A DNA stretch of 64,000 bases from Dactylosporangium vinaceum (GCF_019904175.1 NZ_CP061913.1:8680001-8744000), one strand, 5' to 3'; positions 49,393 to 58,146 are shown, counted from the stretch's first letter. The notes: generated from the sequence alone by a model not told the origin. Program-made: numbers and translations.

Positions 49393-50348
49393 CGCAGCCT
49401 CACCCGGGGGTCGACGAGCGTGTACAGGACATCGGCGAGCAGGTTCGACAGCAGCACGAGAATGGCGATCAGCAGCGCGAAGCCGATGATCACCGAGTAG
49501 TCGTGCTGGTTGACCGAGCTCACCGCGAGCTGACCCATGCCGGGCCAGGCGAATACCTGCTCGATGACGACCGCCCCGGCCAGCAGCTGCGGCACGCTCG
49601 AGGCGACGACCGTGAGCAGGGGGATCAGCGAGTTGCGGAAGGCGTGGCGCAGGACCACCCGGCGGGGCGGTGCACCCTTGGCCTCGGCGGTGCGCACGTA
49701 GTCCGCCTGCAGCTCGGTGATCATCGAGCTGCGGACGTATCGCATGAAGGGCCCCGAGTTGCCGAAGCCCAGGATGAGCGCGGGCAGCACGAGGTGGCGG
49801 ACCGTGTCCAGCAGGCTCGGCGCGGTCGGATCGGAGATGCCCGACGACGGCAGCCACTGCAGTTTCAGCGTGAACAGGTAGATGGCGATCAGCGCGACGA
49901 AGAACACCGGGATCGACACCGAGCCGAGGCTCACCACTGTCGCGGAGTAGTCGACGACGGTGTTGCGGCGGCGGGCCGCGGCGATGCCGAGCGGGATGGC
50001 GACAAGCAGCGAGATGACGAGCGCGACGCCCATCAGCTCGACCGTCGGGCCGATGCGCTCGCCGAGCACCTCGGTCACCGCGCGCCCGTTGAGCAGCGAG
50101 TAGCCGAGGTCACCGTGCAGCGCGTTGAGCAGCCAGTGCCAGTACTGCACCACCACCGACTGGTCGAGGCCGAGCTCGTGGCGCTTCTGCGCGATGAACT
50201 CGGCGCTGCCGGAGTTGAGCTGATCCGCCGGGACCTGCATGGCGATCGGGTCGCCGGGCGTCTTGTGCACCAGGCCGAAGATCGCGATGGTGATCAGGAA
50301 GAACACCAGCACGTTCACCAGCAGGCGCCGGACGAGGTACGCCCCCAA
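49389..50348 (-). CDS. oligopeptide-type ABC transporter permease (DppB)
   Basis: The protein has about 319 residues with six membrane helices. It opens with the typical YLVRRLLVNVLVFFLITIA and HKTPGDPI, shows RHELGLDQSVVVQYWHWLLNALHGDLGYSL, and its EAA loop is YVRTAEAKGAPPRRVVLRHAFRNSLIPL. TTG 50348 is chosen because AGAGGAG lies just upstream; GTG 50369 extends the protein by seven residues but lacks a ribosome site. A perfect 14 bp hairpin lies between it and the binding-protein gene. Confidence 0.9.
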   Translation of the reverse strand: MGAYLVRRLLVNVLVFFLITIAIFGLVHKTPGDPIAMQVPADQLNSGSAEFIAQKRHELGLDQSVVVQYWHWLLNALHGDLGYSLLNGRAVTEVLGERIGPTVELMGVALVISLLVAIPLGIAAARRRNTVVDYSATVVSLGSVSIPVFFVALIAIYLFTLKLQWLPSSGISDPTAPSLLDTVRHLVLPALILGFGNSGPFMRYVRSSMITELQADYVRTAEAKGAPPRRVVLRHAFRNSLIPLLTVVASSVPQLLAGAVVIEQVFAWPGMGQLAVSSVNQHDYSVIIGFALLIAILVLLSNLLADVLYTLVDPRVRLR

Positions 50349-50377
50349 TATTCGCTCAACTCCTCTCACGGTGAGCA

Positions 50378-50409
50378 GGCCCGGCGGGTGCGCGTGCACC
50401 CGCCGGGCC
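50378..50409 (-). terminator. perfect hairpin between binding-protein and permease genes
   Basis: Arms GGCCCGGCGGGTGC (50378-50391) and GCACCCGCCGGGCC (50396-50409) with a 4 nt loop lie 10 nt after the stop of the binding-protein gene. Such hairpins typically protect the upstream mRNA and reduce read-through, so that binding protein exceeds permease. Confidence 0.75.
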
Positions 50410-50419
50410 CGGCGTCTCA

Positions 50420-52015
50420 TCAGCCGCTGATGGACCAGCCGGCCGGGTCCCAGAAGTTCGCGTCCTGGGAGCCAGGGGCCCGGAAGCCCTGGACCTTCTT
50501 GCTCACGCCCCACAGACCGTACGGGTTGTACAGCCACATCAGGTCGACCTGCGCGTTGGACTCGGCGGCCGCCTGGTCGTAGAGGCTCTTGCGCTGGGCC
50601 TGGTCGACCGTCTGGTTCGCCTGCGTCATCAGCTGGTCGAGCTTCTGGTCGCAGAAGAAGTTGATGTTGCCGCCGGCCGGGTACTGCTGCGCGCACGCCG
50701 TGATGACGTTGATCGCGGAGGAGTCGACGGCGTAGTTGCCGCCGCCGTACAGCGTCATGTCGTACGACTTGTCCTTGTACGTGCCCGCGATGTTGGCCGC
50801 CTGGATGTTCACCAGGTTGACCTTCACGCCGACCGCGGCCAGCTCGCTCTGCACGATGGTGGCGGTGGCGTCGCGGTCGCGCTGGCCGTGCACCCACTGG
50901 AGGTTGATCGTGCGGTTCGGGTCCCAGCCGGCCTCGGCCAGCAGCTGCTTGGCCTTGTCGACGTTCTTGGCGTAGTCGTTGAGCCCGGCCGGCGAGTTGG
51001 CCTTCGCGAAGTCCGACAGCCGGACCTCGGCCTTGCCCATCAGGACCGTCTTGACGATCTGCTGGCGGTCGACGGCGTAGAGGAACGCCTGGCGGACCCG
51101 GGCGTCCTTGAAGTAGTCCTTGGACTGGTTCAGCGCGATGCGCACGAACCCGGCGCCGGGCTTCTCCTGCGTCGTGACGCCGCTGAAGCCGGAGACGGTG
51201 GCCGCGTCGGTCGGCGAGTAGGAGGCGATGTCGATCCCGCCGTTGCCCAGCTGCGCGGTCGCGACGTCGGACGTCATCGGCTTGAGGTAGACATCCTTGA
51301 TCTTTGCCGGACTGCGGTAGTTGGGGTTCGCCGTGACGTGCACATACTGATTGGTCTTGTACTCCACGAAGGTGTACGGGCCCATCCCGACAGTCGGTTT
51401 GCGGAAGAACTCGTCCTTGGCGACGGCGTCCGGGGCGTCCTTGCCGAGCACGTGCTCGGGCAGGATCCACGGGTAGCCGATGACGGCGAGCAGGCCGAAG
51501 TTGGGCTGGGCGGCCTTGATGACGAACGTGTCGTCATCGGGCGCCGAGAACCCGCTGATCGTCTGCGCCTTGCCGGAGGTGAGGTCGGCGACGCCCGCGA
51601 CACCGGCGTAGCTGCCGGCGGTGGCGCTCGTCGTCTTCGGGTTGGCCAGCAGGTTGTAGGTGAACAGCACGTCCTTGGAGGTGAACGGCTGCCCGTCGCT
51701 CCACTTGAGACCCTTGCGCAGGTGGAACGTGAACGTCGTGGCGTCCGGCGACACGTCGTAGCTCTCGGCGAGGCGCGGCTGGAGCTTGTAGTCGGGGTCC
51801 ACGGCGAGCAGGCCCTCGTAGACGAAGGACATGACCTGCGAGTCGGCGCCGTTGAGCGGGGCCAGCGGGCTGAACACGCCGGCGGGCTCCTGGTAGAGGT
51901 ACACGTTCAGCGACGACTTGCCCGCCGCGGCCGGCGTGTCGGACTTCGGGCCGGTGCAGGCGGCCGAGGCGAGTAATGCCGCGACCGCGGCGCCGGCAAG
52001 GAACACCCGTTTCAT
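50420..52015 (-). CDS. family 5 extracellular solute-binding lipoprotein (peptide type)
   Basis: The protein has about 531 residues. A lipoprotein signal (MKRVFLAGAAVAALLASAAC, lipidated Cys20) is followed by the SBP_bac_5 fold: PRLAESYDVSPDATTFTFHLRKG, KWSDGQPFTSKDVLFTY and VRQAFLYAVDRQQIVKTVLMG. Such proteins deliver peptides, nickel complexes or some oligosaccharides to Dpp/Opp-type permeases. In this island a D-amino-acid-containing peptide or N-acylated compound is plausible. ATG 52015 is used; GTG 52021 is possible. Confidence 0.92.
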   Translation of the reverse strand: MKRVFLAGAAVAALLASAACTGPKSDTPAAAGKSSLNVYLYQEPAGVFSPLAPLNGADSQVMSFVYEGLLAVDPDYKLQPRLAESYDVSPDATTFTFHLRKGLKWSDGQPFTSKDVLFTYNLLANPKTTSATAGSYAGVAGVADLTSGKAQTISGFSAPDDDTFVIKAAQPNFGLLAVIGYPWILPEHVLGKDAPDAVAKDEFFRKPTVGMGPYTFVEYKTNQYVHVTANPNYRSPAKIKDVYLKPMTSDVATAQLGNGGIDIASYSPTDAATVSGFSGVTTQEKPGAGFVRIALNQSKDYFKDARVRQAFLYAVDRQQIVKTVLMGKAEVRLSDFAKANSPAGLNDYAKNVDKAKQLLAEAGWDPNRTINLQWVHGQRDRDATATIVQSELAAVGVKVNLVNIQAANIAGTYKDKSYDMTLYGGGNYAVDSSAINVITACAQQYPAGGNINFFCDQKLDQLMTQANQTVDQAQRKSLYDQAAAESNAQVDLMWLYNPYGLWGVSKKVQGFRAPGSQDANFWDPAGWSISG

Positions 52016-52068
52016 GGGCACCTCATTTTGTATCTGGGGGTTGGCATGGGCGAGGGTGGGACGCGGCC

Positions 52069-52920
52069 TCAGGCCACCGTGTTGCGCAGCGTTCCCAATG
52101 GGCCCAGGTCGACCAGGAGCTCGTCACCGGGCTTGAGGTATTCACCGGTCGCCGCCCCGACGCCGGACGGGGTGCCGGTGAGGATGACGTCACCGGGCTC
52201 CAGGGTCATGAGCCGCGAGGCGTGGGCGATCAGCTCGGCCACCGAGAAGATCATGTCCTTGGTCGAGCCGTGCTGCCTTGTGACGCCGTTGAGGTCGAGG
52301 CGGATCGGGATCGCCTGCGGCTCGCCGGCCTCGTCGGCGCTGAGCAGCCACGGGCCGAGCGGCGCGAAGCCGTCGCACCACTTGCCGGCCAGCCAGTCGA
52401 AGAACCAGACGGCCTTGTCGTCGGTGTCGCGCTCGAAGCCGTAGTCGACGCTGCGGGCGGAAACGTCGTTGGCGGCCATGTAGCCGGCCACGTGGCCCAG
52501 GGCGTCCGCGACGCTCACGTTGCGGGCCGCGGTGCCGATGACGACCGCGAGCTCCGCCTCCCAGTCGACCTCGTGGCTGATGTCGGGCAGCGGGATGACG
52601 GCCCCGGGCCCGACGATCGACGTCGGCGGCTTCAGGAACAGTCGCGGCGAGAGGCGCGACTTGTCGAGCGGCTCCCCGCCCGTCTCCGTCACGTGGTCCT
52701 GGTAGTTGGCCGCGGCGGCGAGCAGCTTGCCCGGCCGCTGCAGCGGGGCCAGCAGCGTCACCTCGGCGACGCCGACCCGGGCCGTCGCCGCGGTGCCGGG
52801 CGGCAGGCCCTGCTCCACGAGGCGCTGCAGGTCTCCGTCGCCGAGCTCGGCGATCGTGGTGTCGTCGTCGAGGCGGCCGTGGCGCACGCCGCCGTCGCGC
52901 AGGTAGCTAACGAACCGCAT
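52069..52920 (-). CDS. fumarylacetoacetate hydrolase-family protein
   Basis: The 283-residue protein has the catalytic metal-binding fold. HEVDWEAELAVVIG carries the Glu metal ligands, YMAANDVSARSVDYG follows, and the C-terminal block is MTLEPGDVILTGTPSGVGAAT. Members cleave C-C bonds in diketo acids or act on 2-keto-3-deoxy sugar acids as hydrolases, aldolases or dehydratases. With an IlvD-type dehydratase and an SMP-30 lactonase in the same island, a role on 2-keto-3-deoxy acids is attractive but unproven. Its start overlaps the upstream oxidoreductase gene by 14 nt. Confidence 0.9.
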   Translation of the reverse strand: MRFVSYLRDGGVRHGRLDDDTTIAELGDGDLQRLVEQGLPPGTAATARVGVAEVTLLAPLQRPGKLLAAAANYQDHVTETGGEPLDKSRLSPRLFLKPPTSIVGPGAVIPLPDISHEVDWEAELAVVIGTAARNVSVADALGHVAGYMAANDVSARSVDYGFERDTDDKAVWFFDWLAGKWCDGFAPLGPWLLSADEAGEPQAIPIRLDLNGVTRQHGSTKDMIFSVAELIAHASRLMTLEPGDVILTGTPSGVGAATGEYLKPGDELLVDLGPLGTLRNTVA

Positions 52921-53779
52921 CGAGCACCACTCCCCGGCTCTCGTTGATGGACTGCTGGGCCGCCTCGACGATGCGCTGCGCGCGGGCGGCGTCGCGCGGG
53001 CCGAGCTCGGCCCGGCCGGTGCGCACGCCGGCGGCGAGCACGTCGAGCAGCCGGTCGACGGTGCCCGGCCCGGTCCAGGCGGCTTTCGTCGCGGTCGTGG
53101 TCTGGATGTGCAGCGCGGGACGGGTCGCGTCGATCACCAACACCCCGTGCGAGCCGCTGATGCGGTACCGGTGCAGCAGCAGGCCCGACGCCGCGGTGCC
53201 GTGGACCGCCGGCACCCGGCCGCAGACGATCGTGCTGGTGACGCCGTGCTCGTGGTCGAGCTGGAGCGTGTCGAGCGGACCGCCGGTGGCACTGACCCGG
53301 GTGACCGCCAGGCCGAGCAGGTCGCAGACGATGTCGATCGGATACAGCCCCAGGTTGAGCAGCTCACCGCCGGGTGCGGGGTCGCCGCCGGCCACGATGA
53401 AGTCGCACTGGACGTTCCACGGCAGTCCGACGCGGCCGGCCCGGATCGCCGCCTTCGCCGAGCGCAGCGCCCCGCCGAGGCGCTGGTGATGGGCGGGCAC
53501 GACGACCACACCGTGCTCGTCGGCGAGGCGCGCCAGGTGCTCGCACTCGGCGGCGGTGGCGGCGAGGGGCTTGTCGGCCAGCACGTGCCGCCCGGCCCGG
53601 ATCTCCCGCTCGATCACCGCTGCGCGCCGGTCCAGCGCGACGGCCACCGAAACGACGGGCGCGGCCTCGTCCTCGACGATCGTGAACTCGGGGTGCCTGT
53701 CGAAGGCGGGGCGGTACATGTCGCGCTGATGGTTCTGGGTTCCGAGGCCGGCCTCGCCGAGCAGCCGCACGGGGATCAT
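52907..53779 (-). CDS. Gfo/Idh/MocA-family protein with reduced N-terminal NAD fold
   Basis: The 290-residue protein shows the family's AVIEREIRAGRHVLADKPLAAT (the EKP-type motif is DKP) and a C-terminal sugar-dehydrogenase fold with GGELLNLGLYPIDIVCDLL. The N-terminus (IPVRLLGEAGLGTQNHQRDM) lacks the glycine-rich GxGxxG of a normal NAD(P) site, and the first beta-alpha units are shortened. It may need the larger Gfo/Idh protein encoded immediately upstream, or may not bind NAD. It overlaps its neighbours by 4 nt and 14 nt. Confidence 0.8.
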   Translation of the reverse strand: MIPVRLLGEAGLGTQNHQRDMYRPAFDRHPEFTIVEDEAAPVVSVAVALDRRAAVIEREIRAGRHVLADKPLAATAAECEHLARLADEHGVVVVPAHHQRLGGALRSAKAAIRAGRVGLPWNVQCDFIVAGGDPAPGGELLNLGLYPIDIVCDLLGLAVTRVSATGGPLDTLQLDHEHGVTSTIVCGRVPAVHGTAASGLLLHRYRISGSHGVLVIDATRPALHIQTTTATKAAWTGPGTVDRLLDVLAAGVRTGRAELGPRDAARAQRIVEAAQQSINESRGVVLDAVR

Positions 53780-54777
53780 GCCAGCACCTCGTCGAGCGCG
53801 ACCGTCTCGCCCGTCGCGATGGAGCGCTCGGCGGCCACGCCCATGGCGACCGCGAGCACCGCGTCGTCGACGGGCATGAGCGGCGGCGCACCCCCGATGC
53901 TGTCCAGCCAGGCCCGCAGCTGCACCGCGAACCCGTTACCGCCGGCCGCCGGCACGAGCGCCGGACCGCCCTCGGCGTAGAGCACCGCGGCCTCGCCGTC
54001 CCAGTCCTGGCGGACCGCGCCGCCGCTGCCCGCGACGAACAGTTCCCGCTGGTTGAACGAGCCCGGCCGGTGGGCCCGGCTCATCTCGCACACCGCGGTG
54101 GCCCCGTTCGCGTAGTCCACCACCATCTCCAGGTAGTCGTAGATGCCGAGCTCGGTGGCGGTCTGCTTGCGGCCGCGGGCGCGCACGGCGACCGGCCGGG
54201 CGCCCAGCCACCAGGTGGCCAGGTCGAGCAGGTGGACGCCGTTGTGCAGGGCGTGCCCGCCCGACTTGGCCGGGTCGTTGACCCAGGCGCTCCAGTCGGG
54301 CCAGATCCAGCCGCCGAGGATGGCCAGCCGGACCAGGAACGGCTCGCCGATGTCCGCGATCGCCGCCTTGACCGCGCGGCCGTAGTCGTAGGCGCGATGG
54401 GTGTGCGCGGCCGCCAGGACCAGGTCTTTTCCGGCGAACGCGGCCTGCAGGGCGCGCGCGTCTGCGACCGTGGTGGTCAGGGGCTTCTCGATGAGCAGGT
54501 GCTTGCCGGCGGCGGCGACCGCGGCGCCGATGCCGGCGTGCGTGAAGTTCGGCGTGCACACGATCGCGGCGTCCACGTCCGGCCACGCCAGGGCGGCGGC
54601 GAGGTCGCTCGCGTGCGGGATGCCGCCCTGCGAGCGGGCGAACGCGGCGGCCCGCCCGGGGTCGATGTCCACGATCCCGGCGATGCGGGCACCCGGTGTG
54701 ACGGCTGCGGCAGCGCTGTGTGCATCGGCGATGAACCCGGCGCCGACCAGCAGAATGCCGACCTCGTCCGTAGCCAC
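53776..54777 (-). CDS. Gfo/Idh/MocA-family oxidoreductase
   Basis: The protein has about 333 residues. A complete NAD(P) motif VGAGFIADAHS lies near the N-terminus, the EKP motif is in HLLIEKPLTTT, and the substrate domain has GGHALHNGVHLLDLATWWLG with the conserved catalytic-type His. These enzymes oxidise or reduce sugars, inositols and amino-sugar derivatives. GTG 54777 follows AAGGAGGG and leaves the IclR-type operator at 54809-54829 free upstream; the ATG at 54855 would place coding sequence over that site. It is the first gene of the operon ending with iclR. Confidence 0.9.
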   Translation of the reverse strand: MATDEVGILLVGAGFIADAHSAAAAVTPGARIAGIVDIDPGRAAAFARSQGGIPHASDLAAALAWPDVDAAIVCTPNFTHAGIGAAVAAAGKHLLIEKPLTTTVADARALQAAFAGKDLVLAAAHTHRAYDYGRAVKAAIADIGEPFLVRLAILGGWIWPDWSAWVNDPAKSGGHALHNGVHLLDLATWWLGARPVAVRARGRKQTATELGIYDYLEMVVDYANGATAVCEMSRAHRPGSFNQRELFVAGSGGAVRQDWDGEAAVLYAEGGPALVPAAGGNGFAVQLRAWLDSIGGAPPLMPVDDAVLAVAMGVAAERSIATGETVALDEVLA

Positions 54778-54808
54778 CCAGCCCTCCTTCGCGCTCGGTT
54801 CAGAACCT

Positions 54809-54829
54809 GTTTGGAACGTAGTTTCATGT
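54809..54829. promoter_or_regulatory. IclR-type operator, copy C (before the Gfo/Idh-transporter operon)
   Basis: The core TGGAACGTAGTTTCA (54812-54826) is followed by TGT and lies 31 nt before the GTG start of the leftward operon. The right half matches the other copies well; the outer left bases are less conserved. Confidence 0.65.
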
Positions 54830-54862
54830 CGCGCCGGAGCGCTGTCAAGGTCCACTCTTTCA

Positions 54863-54883
54863 ACATGGAACGTCTTGCCATGT
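54863..54883. promoter_or_regulatory. IclR-type operator, copy D (before the aminotransferase operon)
   Basis: The half sites ACATGGAAC (54863-54871) and TTGCCATGT (54875-54883) are separated by GTC. The outer parts AACATGG and CCATGTT form a perfect inverted repeat. It lies 28 nt before the ATG of the rightward operon, 51 bp (centre to centre, about 54 bp) from copy C. Confidence 0.7.
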
Positions 54884-54911
54884 TGACACGAGGTGTTCTA
54901 GCGTCCCCGAC

Positions 54912-56234
54912 ATGCCCAGTGCACAACGGCGGGAGGCCCCGCGCGGACAGGCGATCGCCGAGCGGGCCGCCCGAGTCATCCCCGGCGGCGTCAACTCCTC
55001 CACGCGGTACATCGGCGAGCCGTACTCCTTCGCCGGCGCCGACGGCGCGTACGTGACGGACGCCGACGGCCGTCGCTACCTCGACTACCACGCCGCGTTC
55101 GGCGCCATCCTCCTCGGCCACAACCACCCGGTCGTCAACGACGCCGTCCGGGCCGCCCTCGGCGGCGTCGACCTGACAGGCCTCGGCGTGACCGAGGGCG
55201 AGGTGCTCCTCGCGGAGCGCATCGTCGAGATCATCCCGTCGGCCGAGTCGATGATCGCCACGATGAGCGGCTCGGAGGCCACCGCGCAGGCGATCCGCCT
55301 CTCCCGCGCGGCCACGCGGCGGGATCTCATCATCAAGTTCCAGGGCGGCTTCCACGGCTGGACCGACGCGGTCGCCCGCAACGTCATCTCCGCCCCCGAC
55401 AAGGCCTACGGCCGCGACCCGCTCTCCGAGGGCATCCTGCCCCAGAACATCGACGCGACGCTCATCGCCGAGTTCAACGACCTCGAGTCGGTCACCGCCC
55501 ACTTCGACGCCCACCCGGAGCGCATCGCCGCGGTCATCCTCGAGCCCATCCCGCACAACGTCGGCGCGCTGCTGCCCACCCAGGAGTTCGTCGAGGGCCT
55601 GCGCACCCTGACCCGCGACCGCGGCGCCGTGCTCATCTTCGACGAGGTCATCACCGGCTTCCGGCACGCGCTCGGCGGCTACCAGCAGGTCGTCGGGGTC
55701 ACGCCCGACCTGACCACGTTCGGCAAGGGCATGGCCAACGGCTTCCCGATCGGCGGCGTCGCCGGCCGCCGCGACCTCATGGAGCGCTTCAACGGTCGCA
55801 CCGGTGACGTCCTGATGGCCGGCACGTTCAACGGCAACCCGCCGGCCTGCGCCGCCGCCCTCGCCACCATCGGCTACCTCCAGGCCAACCCCGACTTCTA
55901 CACCCGCACCCACGAGCTCGGCGCCCGCATGCGCGACGGCCTCGCCGCCATCACGACCGAGCTCGGCATCGAGGCCACCGTCGCCGGGTTCGGCGGGGTC
56001 TTCGCGGTGTACTTCGCCAAGGCCCCCGTCCTCGGCTACCGCGACCTGATGCGCAACAACGACGAGGCCTACGTCGCCTTCCACCGCGGCATGACCGAGC
56101 GCGGCTTCCTGATGCTGCCGATGGCCCTGAAGCGCAACCACGTCAGCGGTGCCCACACCGCCGCCGAGATCGACCTGACCCTCGAAGCCGCCCGCGAGGT
56201 CCTCGGCTCACTGCGACAGCTCCTGGAGGGATGA
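54912..56234 (+). CDS. class III aminotransferase (glutamate-1-semialdehyde aminomutase-like)
   Basis: The 440-residue PLP enzyme opens with RVIPGGVNSSTRYIGEPYSF and RYLDYHAAFGAILLGHNHP, a GSA-aminomutase-like start. MSGSEATAQAIRLSRAAT binds the phosphate, FDEVITGFRHA holds the Asp that contacts the PLP ring nitrogen, and the PLP lysine is Lys272 in TTFGKGMANGFPIG. Heme genes are absent, so it is a catabolic aminotransferase acting on an amino or keto compound of the island. It heads a rightward operon with the HisD-like gene (4 nt overlap) and carries its own operator. Confidence 0.9.
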   Translation: MPSAQRREAPRGQAIAERAARVIPGGVNSSTRYIGEPYSFAGADGAYVTDADGRRYLDYHAAFGAILLGHNHPVVNDAVRAALGGVDLTGLGVTEGEVLLAERIVEIIPSAESMIATMSGSEATAQAIRLSRAATRRDLIIKFQGGFHGWTDAVARNVISAPDKAYGRDPLSEGILPQNIDATLIAEFNDLESVTAHFDAHPERIAAVILEPIPHNVGALLPTQEFVEGLRTLTRDRGAVLIFDEVITGFRHALGGYQQVVGVTPDLTTFGKGMANGFPIGGVAGRRDLMERFNGRTGDVLMAGTFNGNPPACAAALATIGYLQANPDFYTRTHELGARMRDGLAAITTELGIEATVAGFGGVFAVYFAKAPVLGYRDLMRNNDEAYVAFHRGMTERGFLMLPMALKRNHVSGAHTAAEIDLTLEAAREVLGSLRQLLEG

Positions 56235-57526
56235 TGCCCGTCTCGCTGAAGTCCCCTCGGGCAAGTGCGGCGACCGCTGTGGCCGGTGTCGCCGAAACCG
56301 TTGCCGCGGTGATCGCCGACGTCGAGGCCCGCGGCGACGACGCCGTGCGGGAATACTCCGAGAAGTTCGACAGGTGGTCGCCGCCCAGCTTCCGGCTGTC
56401 CGCCGCGGACATCGAGCGGATCGTCGCCGGCGTCGACCGCCAGGTCATCGACGACATCAGGACCGTCCAGCGCAACGTGGGCGACTTCGCCCGCAAGCAG
56501 CTGGAGTCGCTGCGGGACTTCGAGGTCGAGACCCTTCCGGGGGTGTACCTCGGGCAGCGCTCCATCCCGGTGTCCGCGGCGGGCGCCTACGTCCCCGGCG
56601 GCCGCTACCCGCTCGTCGCCTCCGCGCACATGACGGTCGTGACGGCCAAGGTGGCCGGGGTGCCGCGGGTCGCCGCCTGCACACCCCCGATCCGCGGCGA
56701 GATCCCGGCCGCCACCGTCGCCGCGATGCACCTGGCCGGGGCCGACGAGATCTACCTGCTCGGCGGCGTGCAGGCGGTCGCCGCCCTGGCCGTGGGCACC
56801 GGGTCCATCGCACCCGTCGACCTGCTGGCCGGGCCGGGCAACGCATATGTGGCCGAGGCGAAGCGCCAGCTCTTCGGCCGCGTCGGCATCGACCTGTTCG
56901 CCGGCCCGACCGAGATCCTCATCGTCGCCGACGACACCGCCGACCCGTTCATCGTCGCGGTGGACCTGCTCAGCCAGGCCGAGCACGGCCCCGACTCGCC
57001 GGCCATCCTGGTCTGCTCCAGCGAGGAGGTGGCCCGCAAGGCCCTCGCGCACGTCGAGGCGCTGCTGCCGGGGATGCCGACGAACGACTACGCCGGGCCC
57101 GCGTGGCGCGACCACGGCCAGGTCATCGTCACCGAGACCACCGACGAGGCGTTCGCGGTGGCCAACGCCTTCGCCGCCGAGCACGTCCAGGTCCTCACGG
57201 CCGAGCCCCGGCGGGCGCTGGCGCTCATGCACGACTTCGGCGCCCTGTTCCTGGGCGAGGAGACGTGCGTGTCGTACGGCGACAAGGTCATCGGCACCAA
57301 CCACACCCTGCCGACCCGCGGCGCGGCGCGGTACACGGGCGGGCTGTGGGTCGGCAAGTACCTGAAGACCGTGACCTACCAGGAGATCACCAACCGCGAC
57401 TCCAGCGTCGAGCTCGGCCGCCTGTGCGGGCGGGCCGCGCGCGTGGAGCTCTTCGAGGGCCATGCCCGCTCCGGCGACGCCCGTGCCGCGAAGTACGCCG
57501 GCGATCCCCTACCGTGGGCCGTATGA
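56231..57526 (+). CDS. histidinol dehydrogenase-family oxidoreductase (catabolic HisD paralogue)
   Basis: The 431-residue protein keeps the HisD fold and active site: PGGRYPLVASAHMT, GPGNAYVAEAKRQLFG, the zinc region LSQAEHGPDSPA and the general-base pair Glu317-His318 in FAAEHVQVL. It therefore should oxidise an alcohol to a carboxylate with two NAD+. No histidine-biosynthesis gene is adjacent. The catabolic neighbours suggest another amino- or hydroxy-alcohol substrate, as known for the sulfopropanediol dehydrogenase HpsN. It overlaps its neighbours by 4 nt at both ends. Confidence 0.88.
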   Translation: MMPVSLKSPRASAATAVAGVAETVAAVIADVEARGDDAVREYSEKFDRWSPPSFRLSAADIERIVAGVDRQVIDDIRTVQRNVGDFARKQLESLRDFEVETLPGVYLGQRSIPVSAAGAYVPGGRYPLVASAHMTVVTAKVAGVPRVAACTPPIRGEIPAATVAAMHLAGADEIYLLGGVQAVAALAVGTGSIAPVDLLAGPGNAYVAEAKRQLFGRVGIDLFAGPTEILIVADDTADPFIVAVDLLSQAEHGPDSPAILVCSSEEVARKALAHVEALLPGMPTNDYAGPAWRDHGQVIVTETTDEAFAVANAFAAEHVQVLTAEPRRALALMHDFGALFLGEETCVSYGDKVIGTNHTLPTRGAARYTGGLWVGKYLKTVTYQEITNRDSSVELGRLCGRAARVELFEGHARSGDARAAKYAGDPLPWAV

Positions 57527-58146
57527 TCTTCGGACCCGGCCAGCGCGTCCTGTTCATCGGCGACAGCATCACCGACGCCGGGCGCACCGGCCCGCTGCCA
57601 CCCTATGGCGACGGGTACTTCAACCTGCTGCGCGCCCTCGTCACCGCCCGCCACCCGGACCTGGACCTGACCTGGCTCAACCGCGGCATCGGCGGCGACA
57701 CCGTCCGGCACCTGCGCGGGCGGTGGCAGCGCGACGCGCTCGACGAGCGCCCCGACTGGCTGTCGGTCATGATCGGGATCAACGACGTGTGGCGCGCCTT
57801 CGGCGATCGCCCGCACGAGGCGGTACCGCTGCCGGAGTTCGAGACAACGCTGCGGGCCCTCCTGGCCGAGGCGGTGGAGTCGACGGGCTGCCGCCTGATC
57901 GTCGCCACGCCCTACCTCATCGAGCCGGACCGGTCCGACCCGCAGCGCGCCCAGAGCGACAGCTATGCGGCGGTGGTCCGGCGGGTGGCAACGGACCACG
58001 GCGCCCTGCTCGTCGACACGCAGGCGACGTTCGACCGCCTGCTGACCCACCGCCCGCCGTCGGCGTGGGCACCCGACCGGGTGCACCCCGGGCTGGAGGG
58101 CCACACGGCGCTGGCGCTGGCGTTCCTGGACGTCGTCGAAGGTTAG
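57523..58146 (+). CDS. SGNH/GDSL-type hydrolase
   Basis: The 207-residue protein shows block I VLFIGDSITDAG (nucleophile Ser15), block II Gly in RGIGGDTV, block III MIGINDVWR and block V DRVHPGLEGH (Asp-x-x-His). It has no signal peptide, so it is a cytoplasmic esterase or deacetylase, possibly acting on O- or N-acyl sugars. It is the third gene of the aminotransferase operon (ATGA overlap with the HisD-like gene). Its stop overlaps that of the convergent alcohol dehydrogenase. Confidence 0.9.
   Translation: MIFGPGQRVLFIGDSITDAGRTGPLPPYGDGYFNLLRALVTARHPDLDLTWLNRGIGGDTVRHLRGRWQRDALDERPDWLSVMIGINDVWRAFGDRPHEAVPLPEFETTLRALLAEAVESTGCRLIVATPYLIEPDRSDPQRAQSDSYAAVVRRVATDHGALLVDTQATFDRLLTHRPPSAWAPDRVHPGLEGHTALALAFLDVVEG

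Noticed and set aside
56231..57526. Histidine biosynthesis locus based on the HisD-like gene
   Set aside because: No other his gene is adjacent; it shares an operon with a catabolic aminotransferase and an esterase.
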